Below are positions 6,646 through 10,997 of a DNA stretch of 10,997 nt, in pieces; position 1 is the stretch's first letter; each line of letters opens with the position of its first letter. The position numbers were made by a program, and so were the translations under genes. Source of the stretch: Methylotenera_A sp031373695 (GTDB lineage: Bacteria; Pseudomonadota; Gammaproteobacteria; Burkholderiales; Methylophilaceae); the NCBI GenBank assembly GCA_031373695.1, contig JANMNC010000006.1, positions 1 through 10,997 of the forward strand, read 5' to 3'. The notes beneath the pieces were generated by a model that was not told where the DNA came from, did no database searches, and saw only the letters and a list, made by a program, of their open reading frames with translations.

Positions 6646-7062
6646 ATGAAAAAACTAATATTAGGCTGTGTGCTGTTAGCCAACTTATTTGCTGCAAACT
6701 GGGTAGCCGCCGCTGCAGATTTAGAAGCCAATACGCCAGCTATAGCCGCTATAAAAGCTAGTATGCAAGCGCGTCATGCTCAATTAAGCCCACATTACAG
6801 TGCTGGTGCAATTGGGTTAACCAAAGATGCGTTTATTGCTGTTAAAGATGCCGCAGCTGTGCCGCTTTCACAACGTGGCTCACTTACTGGTTTGGTAAAA
6901 GATGAAAACGCAGACCGCGCTAATTTATACAAAGAAATCGCCAGCGCAAATGGTCATCCAGAATGGCAAGGCGACATTCAGAGTACTTTTGCAAGTCGCT
7001 GGATTGATAAAGCGCAAGCTGGCTGGTTTTATCAAAGCGGTGGTGCTTGGGTTAAAAAATAA
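6646..7062 (+). CDS. ydbL: YdbL-like periplasmic protein (DUF1318)
   Basis: A 138-residue exported protein of the DUF1318/YdbL family. In E. coli, YdbL is encoded after ynbE and is reported to assist the YdbH-YnbE complex, probably as a periplasmic chaperone. Residues 1-24 form a signal peptide (KK, hydrophobic core, then AAAAD near the cleavage site). The early Cys8 has too short a hydrophobic core before it to be a credible lipobox. The family-like body contains IKASMQARHAQLSPHY (35-50), a central helical segment with RANLYKEIASANGHPEW (about 91-107), and the C-terminal AQAGWFYQSGGAWVKK, close to the GEYVRGINGQWLRK-type end of E. coli YdbL. An AAAAGGA Shine-Dalgarno (6632-6638) lies 7 nt before the ATG. 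It is the last gene of the unit, followed by a terminator. Confidence 0.88.
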   Translation: MKKLILGCVLLANLFAANWVAAAADLEANTPAIAAIKASMQARHAQLSPHYSAGAIGLTKDAFIAVKDAAAVPLSQRGSLTGLVKDENADRANLYKEIASANGHPEWQGDIQSTFASRWIDKAQAGWFYQSGGAWVKK

Positions 7063-7076
7063 GGGTTTAAAATTTT

Positions 7077-7103
7077 AAAAAGGCTGCTTATGCGGCCTTT
7101 TTT
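7077..7103 (+). terminator. Rho-independent terminator after ydbL
   Basis: GGCTGC-TTAT-GCGGCC forms a six-pair stem (one T-G wobble) with a 4-nt loop at 7082-7097. It is flanked by AAAAA (7077-7081) and TTTTTT (7098-7103), which extend the stem and supply the U-tract. It begins 15 bp after the ydbL stop, so it ends the ydbH-ynbE-ydbL transcript. The flanking A-run would let it work in part in the other direction too. Confidence 0.88.
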
Positions 7104-7132
7104 ATTAGCACTTTTATAGTATGCTTTAGTTT

Positions 7133-7909
7133 ATGACACCAACTTTAGTATTCGACATTGAAACCATACCCGATACCGATGGCCTGCGAGCCTTATTAGA
7201 TCTGCCTTCTGAGGCGACTAATGAAGATGTTGCAAATGTTGCATTGCATCTACGTCGCCAGCATAACGGCAGTGAATTTTTGCCACTGCATCAACATAAA
7301 ATTTGCGCCATTAGTTGTGCCTTGCGTGAGGGTAACAATTTTAAAGTGTGGACTTTGGGCGATGCCGACTCATCTGAGGCAGAAATAATTCAACGCTTTT
7401 TTGATGGCATTGAAAAATACACACCACAAATAATCTCGTGGAATGGTAGTGGTTTTGATTTGCCCGTGCTGCATTATCGCGCCATGATTAATAGCGTTCA
7501 AGCCCCACGTTACTGGGATTTAGGCGAGGATGATAAAGATTTTAAATGGAACAATTACATCAGCCGTTATCACACGCGGCACTTAGATTTAATGGATTTG
7601 CTGGCAATGTATAACGCCAGAGCCAATGCGCCATTAGATGATTTAGCCAAGTTGTGTGGCTTTCCAGGCAAGCTGGGTATGGATGGTAGCAAAGTTTGGG
7701 ATGCTTACAAGGCTGGCAAAATTGAAGAAATTCGTAATTATTGCGAGACCGATGTGGCTAATACACATTTGGTTTATTTGCGCTTTCAATTGATGCGTGG
7801 CCATTTAACCAGAACCGAATATGAAGCTGAAATAAAATTGGTGCGCGAAACCTTAAGTGGTTACAGCGCACCGCATTGGGGTGAGTTTTTAGCTGCTTGG
7901 CAGCATTAA
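7133..7909 (+). CDS. PolB-type 3'-5' exonuclease (DNA_pol_B_exo2 family)
   Basis: Stand-alone DnaQ-like/PolB-type 3'-5' exonuclease of 258 residues (DNA_pol_B_exo2, PF10108 by recall), expected to be a metal-dependent nuclease in the cytoplasm. Its substrate is not established. The three exonuclease motifs are present: Exo I FDIETIPD (catalytic Asp8 and Glu10), Exo II SWNGSGFDLPVL (Asn104, Asp109), and Exo III YCETDVANT (Tyr203, Asp207, the YxxxD form). A further HLDLMDLL (150-157) is typical of the family. The ATG at 7133 is 29 bp after the upstream terminator. A TATAGT at 7115-7120 may be its -10, and no strong Shine-Dalgarno is seen. It is probably its own transcript and converges on the secreted-protein gene at 8041-8493. 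Confidence 0.9.
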   Translation: MTPTLVFDIETIPDTDGLRALLDLPSEATNEDVANVALHLRRQHNGSEFLPLHQHKICAISCALREGNNFKVWTLGDADSSEAEIIQRFFDGIEKYTPQIISWNGSGFDLPVLHYRAMINSVQAPRYWDLGEDDKDFKWNNYISRYHTRHLDLMDLLAMYNARANAPLDDLAKLCGFPGKLGMDGSKVWDAYKAGKIEEIRNYCETDVANTHLVYLRFQLMRGHLTRTEYEAEIKLVRETLSGYSAPHWGEFLAAWQH

Positions 7910-7914
7910 GTTAT

Positions 7915-7966
7915 CATAGCGGGCTTGATCCGCAATCTCAGAAATTTGCAAGATGCTAAATCAGGC
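7915..7966 (+). repeat. Degenerate dispersed-repeat remnant
   Basis: GCGGGCTTGATCCGC (7919-7933) pairs GCGG with CCGC around a 7-nt loop and is followed by AATCTC, then AAGATGCTAAATCA. This layout resembles the widespread intergenic repeat reading roughly GCGGGCTTGATCCGCAATCTC...AAGATGCTGAATCA in many proteobacteria. Recognition is from memory. The right half (the usual CAGCATGACG end) is not recognisable, so it looks like a decayed copy. It lies in the convergent spacer between the exonuclease gene and the minus-strand gene. Confidence 0.45.
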
Positions 7967-7991
7967 CGTAAAGGTCTACACTGTGGAATAT

Positions 7992-8007
7992 ATGCACTAA
8001 AGTGCAT
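7992..8007. terminator. Weak hairpin in convergent spacer, possible terminator
   Basis: ATGCAC-TAAA-GTGCAT is a perfect 6-bp stem with a 4-nt loop between two convergent genes. It has only short T/A flanks (TTATT on the plus side, TATATT on the minus side). Position suggests bidirectional termination, but without a real U-tract this is weak. Confidence 0.3.
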
Positions 8008-8040
8008 TATTCACACGCGAAATTTCAGAGTACTAATAGA

Positions 8041-8493
8041 TTAGTTGCCTTCACCATCCAATGGTATATCTTCATCCACAAAGTCTTTCCAATTGAGTAC
8101 CACTTTTTTGTTAGCGTTGTCTTCCAGCGTTACTTTGTAGCGTAATTTTTGGCCGTTATTATTGGCTAAAATAGTATAAGTACCTGCGGGTAGGTTTACA
8201 TACAGCAAGGGTTTTGCGCCAACAAGACGAAACACTAAGCCGCTCGCTTCATCATAAATATTCACGTTTACATTCATTGCCCAGCGCCCAACCAGGCCTT
8301 CAGAAAATAATAAGTTCAGTGTGAAGTTTTTTGCGATGCGCTTCATCTGCACAGCTTCTTCTTCGCCAATGCCTGCCGTAACATATTTATAACCATGCGC
8401 CGAGTTGCGTATTTGCAGCGGCTGTGCCAGTGCAATTTGACTGATAAAAACCAAACCAAATATAACCATTAATTTGCAACTTATTTTATACAT
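8041..8493 (-). CDS. Secreted protein of unknown function, carboxypeptidase-regulatory-like fold
   Basis: A 150-residue protein of unknown function. Residues 1-23 are a signal peptide (Lys-containing N-region, hydrophobic core, ALA before QP), so the mature form should be periplasmic or secreted. The mature part has HGYKYVTAGIGEEEAVQMK (33-51) and then NLLFSEG. The second half reads as alternating beta strands, with VNIYDEASGLVFRLVGAKPL and LPAGTYTILANNNGQ. The strand-turn-LPAGTY pattern recalls the carboxypeptidase-regulatory/transthyretin-like beta-sandwich. The tail is acidic (VDEDIPLDGEGN). I recall similar small proteins with a GGIGEE motif in other betaproteobacteria, but no function. 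An AAGGAA Shine-Dalgarno lies upstream of the ATG at 8493. It is divergent from rlmD with 99 bp between starts. Confidence 0.8.
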   Translation of the reverse strand: MYKISCKLMVIFGLVFISQIALAQPLQIRNSAHGYKYVTAGIGEEEAVQMKRIAKNFTLNLLFSEGLVGRWAMNVNVNIYDEASGLVFRLVGAKPLLYVNLPAGTYTILANNNGQKLRYKVTLEDNANKKVVLNWKDFVDEDIPLDGEGN

Positions 8494-8592
8494 ATTTTTA
8501 CTTTCCTTAATCTATATAAGTACTTAAACGTTTTTATGAAAGTAGTTTAGCAAACTTTTTGTAATTACTCTAATGTTGTGGTTTAAGCTAAA

Positions 8593-10065
8593 ATGTCATA
8601 CATGAGAAGAAGCCGTAATAAAGCATTTAAAAATCCTGCAGAAAACCCAATTTTAACTGCCACTATTGAGTCGCTAGACCAAGAGGGGCGCGGCGTTGCA
8701 CATGTTGAGGGTAAAACTATTTTTATTGATGGCGCCTTGCCAAATGAAAAAGTTACCTATCAATCACAGCGCATCAAGCCAAGCTATGAAGTGGCTAACG
8801 TTGTTAGCATTTTAAAGCAAAGCAATCAACGTGTTACGCCAAAATGCCCGCACTTTGGCTTGTGTGGCGGTTGCAAATTACAGCACATGGATGCCAACGC
8901 GCAAGTGGCAGCCAAGCAACGTTTGTTAGAAAATGATTTATGGCATATTGGAAAAGTAAAGCCAGATAACCTATTGCCGCCACTATACGGCCCAACATGG
9001 GGCTATAGGCACAAGGCGCGTTTAAGCGTTAAATATGTAGATAAAAAGCAGCGCGTGCTAGTGGGCTTTAACGAAAAAGGTACACGTTACGTGGCCGATA
9101 TGAACAGCTGCGAAGTGTTGGTGCCAGAAGTTTCAGCCTTAATTGCGCCTTTGCAGTTGATGATAGAGCAGCTAAGTATTCGCGATAAATTACCGCAAAT
9201 TGAGCTGGCAGTTGGCGAGGCTGATTTAAATGCCAACAACGAAAGCGCAAATAATCAACCTGTAATTGTGCTGATTTTGCGCATTATGGACGCTTTAACT
9301 TTTGATGATGAAACACATTTAAAAGCCTTTGCCGATAATCACAAAGTGCAAATTTGGACGCAAACTAAAGGCCCAGATACCATTAAACCGTTTTGGCCAC
9401 TCAATGCGCCACAAAGTGAGACGCATGAAAATTTAGTCACACCACAAAACATAGCGCACGAAAATACAGCTGCGCAGTTAAAAATCCCGCAACTGCAATA
9501 TAGCCTGCCTGAATTTGACTTAACTTACCCGTTTAAACCCAATGAGTTTACGCAAGTAAACCCGCAAATTAACCAAGTAATGATTCGCCGCGCTATGCAA
9601 TTATTAAAGCCTCAAGCGGGTGAAAAAATTGCCGATTTCTTTTGCGGTATTGGCAATTTTACTTTGCCTATAGCCCGCAGCGGTGCAGCAGTATTGGGCT
9701 TAGAAGGTTTAAGTAATTTGGTTGATAGGGCAAATGAAAGTGCGGCCTTAAACAATATTAGCAACGCCACGTTTGGTGTGGCCGATTTGTTTAAAATGAC
9801 CGCCACAAGCTTGGCAGCATTAGGCCAGTTTGATAAATGGCTAGTAGACCCACCACGCGATGGCGCCTATGAGTTGGTGCAAGCAATAGAGGCCGAAACT
9901 GCCCCACAAATTATCGTTTACGTATCGTGTAACCCCGCGACGCTAGCGCGCGATGCAGGTGTATTGGTGAATGAAAAGGGTTACAGCCTTAGCGCGGCAG
10001 GCGTCATTAATATGTTCCCGCACACCGCGCATGTAGAATCTATCGCCTGCTTTATTAAAAACTAG
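8593..10065 (+). CDS. rlmD: 23S rRNA (uracil-1939-C5)-methyltransferase RlmD
   Basis: SAM-dependent enzyme (formerly RumA) that makes m5U1939 in 23S rRNA. The 490 residues comprise a basic N-terminus, a TRAM domain (about 18-74), a 4Fe-4S cluster site CPHFGLCGGC (Cys85, Cys91, Cys94) completed by Cys173 in MNSCEV, and a Rossmann-like methyltransferase domain from about 315. The SAM site is DFFCGIGNFTLP (348-359), followed by VDPPRDG (418-424). The catalytic nucleophile is Cys446 in VSCNPATLARD and the likely base is Glu482 in HVESIACF. Cysteine spacing matches E. coli RumA (81, 87, 90, 162). A polar segment at about 272-298 looks like an insertion relative to the E. coli enzyme (433 residues). 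ATG 8593 or ATG 8602 could be the start and neither has a clear Shine-Dalgarno. It is a single-gene unit between opposing genes. Confidence 0.96.
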   Translation: MSYMRRSRNKAFKNPAENPILTATIESLDQEGRGVAHVEGKTIFIDGALPNEKVTYQSQRIKPSYEVANVVSILKQSNQRVTPKCPHFGLCGGCKLQHMDANAQVAAKQRLLENDLWHIGKVKPDNLLPPLYGPTWGYRHKARLSVKYVDKKQRVLVGFNEKGTRYVADMNSCEVLVPEVSALIAPLQLMIEQLSIRDKLPQIELAVGEADLNANNESANNQPVIVLILRIMDALTFDDETHLKAFADNHKVQIWTQTKGPDTIKPFWPLNAPQSETHENLVTPQNIAHENTAAQLKIPQLQYSLPEFDLTYPFKPNEFTQVNPQINQVMIRRAMQLLKPQAGEKIADFFCGIGNFTLPIARSGAAVLGLEGLSNLVDRANESAALNNISNATFGVADLFKMTATSLAALGQFDKWLVDPPRDGAYELVQAIEAETAPQIIVYVSCNPATLARDAGVLVNEKGYSLSAAGVINMFPHTAHVESIACFIKN

Positions 10066-10094
10066 GTCAAGCGTTAAACCTTAATTGTTGGCTG

Positions 10095-10499
10095 TTACCC
10101 TTGTCTTGTGCCAAAAAAATCGGTTTGGTTTCTTTTGTTATCTACACTGTAGGCAGATTTTCCGCCCACTGCTAATAACAACAAACCACCCGCAATTGAG
10201 ATATTTTTTAAGAATAAAATCATCTGCATTTGGTCGGCAAAGTTGCGGTGAAAAATAAGCGCGGCAACAATAGAAAACAAGGCTAAAGCCAATGCGGCAT
10301 AGCGTGTTTTAAAGCCTATTGCCACACAAATACCACCTAAAATTTCTAAGGCAATAGTTGGCCATAGCAAAATGGCTGGTACACCTAGCGATTGCATATA
10401 GCCAGCGGTGCCAGCTGGGTCTTGAATTTTGCCTAATCCTGCTAAAATAAAAATAAGTGCCAACATAATGCGGCCTAACAATTGTATTAATGCAGTCAT
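10095..10499 (-). CDS. DoxX-family membrane protein
   Basis: A 134-residue integral membrane protein of the DoxX family, whose members are linked in various bacteria to redox or quinone-related functions. The role here is unknown. Four hydrophobic segments are seen (about residues 4-22, 40-61, 66-83 and 96-113). The family-typical start LLGRIMLALIFILAGLGKI is followed by DPAGTAGYMQSLGVP, then LEILGGICVAIGFKTRYAAL. The hydrophilic tail after residue 115 is short. GGAGA is 7 nt upstream of the ATG at 10499 and supports the start. The gene converges on rlmD (29 bp between stops, no obvious terminator) and diverges from the lipoprotein gene at 10627. Family assignment is firm, function is not. 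Confidence 0.88.
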   Translation of the reverse strand: MTALIQLLGRIMLALIFILAGLGKIQDPAGTAGYMQSLGVPAILLWPTIALEILGGICVAIGFKTRYAALALALFSIVAALIFHRNFADQMQMILFLKNISIAGGLLLLAVGGKSAYSVDNKRNQTDFFGTRQG

Positions 10500-10626
10500 G
10501 ACGAGCTCTCCAAAACAGTTTAAAAAATGGTTGCGGGTAATTATTTAAGCACAAATTGGCAATGCAAACACCTATTTTGTGATGTGCGCCTAATGAGTTG
10601 TGTGTTAAATCGGGTAAAATTAAGGT

Positions 10627-10997
10627 ATGAAATGGCTAATATTATTGTTACCTTTAAGTTTATTAGCCTGCAAAGCGTCACAAACCTCGCCCGAAATTAA
10701 CTTTGCCATTGCACAAGCGCCACTTAATTTAGACCCGCGCTATGCCACCGATGCAGCTTCAGAACGGGTAAATCGCTTAATTTATCAGCCATTAGTTGAT
10801 TTTAATGCTGCCTCGCAAGCCTCGCCGATATTGGCTCGCAGCCATACTGTTTCAACCCTAGCGTATCGGTTTATTTTAAATAAAAACCTCGCACCGTTTC
10901 ACCATTCGCAAAAATCACTCACCGCGTATGATATAAAAGCCACTTACGATTCTTTTTTAACGCTAACAGATTCGCCACATAGCGCAGAGTTTGCCAA
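10627..10997 (+). CDS. ABC-type solute-binding lipoprotein, SBP_bac_5 family (cut by window edge)
   Basis: The N-terminal 123 codons of a substrate-binding lipoprotein resembling the peptide/oligopeptide/nickel-binding family (SBP_bac_5), which feeds an ABC importer. Residues 1-15 are a short lipoprotein signal peptide with lipobox LLAC (Cys15). The following INFAIAQAPLNLDPRYATD is the usual first strand and loop of this family, and ASERVNRLIYQPLVDF with LARSHTVS fits the next conserved block. LTAYDIKATYDSFL corresponds to the common (T)AxDVxxSxxR/F helix. The ATG at 10627 is fixed by the lipobox position. The AAGG just before it is too close to be a normal Shine-Dalgarno. The rest of the protein and any permease genes lie beyond 10997, so substrate cannot be judged. 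Confidence 0.85.
   Translation, partial: MKWLILLLPLSLLACKASQTSPEINFAIAQAPLNLDPRYATDAASERVNRLIYQPLVDFNAASQASPILARSHTVSTLAYRFILNKNLAPFHHSQKSLTAYDIKATYDSFLTLTDSPHSAEFA

Noticed and set aside
6658..6669. Lipobox-like LILGC at residues 4-8 of the YdbL-like protein.
   Set aside because: The cysteine is too close to the N-terminus and the hydrophobic core continues past it, so a signal peptidase I site near AAAAD is more likely.
10309..10554. 81-codon minus-strand open frame overlapping the DoxX gene start.
   Set aside because: It is out of frame with the clear DoxX-family protein, is Cys/Arg/Trp-rich and has no family resemblance.

Overview
The window is gene-dense, AT-leaning chromosomal DNA of a Gram-negative proteobacterium. 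The protein set fits this: an outer-membrane-type lipoprotein module, DsbB, RlmD with an Fe-S cluster, Kup and XseA. Protein style and base composition look most like a betaproteobacterium of the Methylophilaceae (Methylotenera-like) type. That placement is from memory of homologues and is not proven. There are no phage, CRISPR, tRNA, rRNA or complete insertion-sequence features, and no gene-free stretch longer than about 300 bases.

Left part (1-3049): two minus-strand genes, the potassium transporter kup (cut by the left edge, about 556 codons present) and xseA (exonuclease VII large subunit). A 54-bp divergent intergenic region follows. Then come plus-strand dsbB (regenerates the periplasmic disulfide oxidase DsbA) and, 18 bp later, cysM (cysteine synthase B), probably one transcript joining two thiol-related functions.

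Centre (4469-7103): a short intergenic region carries a REP-like repeat and a perfect 8-bp hairpin next to a Shine-Dalgarno site. It is followed by a three-gene unit recognisable as ydbH-ynbE-ydbL: an AsmA-like envelope protein, a small lipoprotein and a small periplasmic DUF1318 protein. In E. coli, YdbH and YnbE form an inner-to-outer-membrane bridge involved in phospholipid transport and YdbL assists them. Here the ydbH-like frame is interrupted by one in-frame TAA at 5927-5929, with 151 well-preserved codons after it. This is the most striking observation in the window. A good rho-independent terminator closes the unit.

Right part (7133-10997): a PolB-type 3'-5' exonuclease, then a convergent small secreted protein of unknown function across a repeat-bearing spacer. 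Next are rlmD (23S rRNA m5U1939 methyltransferase), a convergent DoxX-family membrane protein, and a divergent solute-binding lipoprotein of the SBP_bac_5 type cut by the right edge. These are mostly housekeeping genes in single-gene transcription units with frequent strand switches.

I found no convincing wholly new multi-gene system. The points worth following are the interrupted YdbH, its signal-peptide-like start in place of an obvious membrane anchor, the hairpin at its ribosome-binding site, and the conserved-looking unknown secreted protein.
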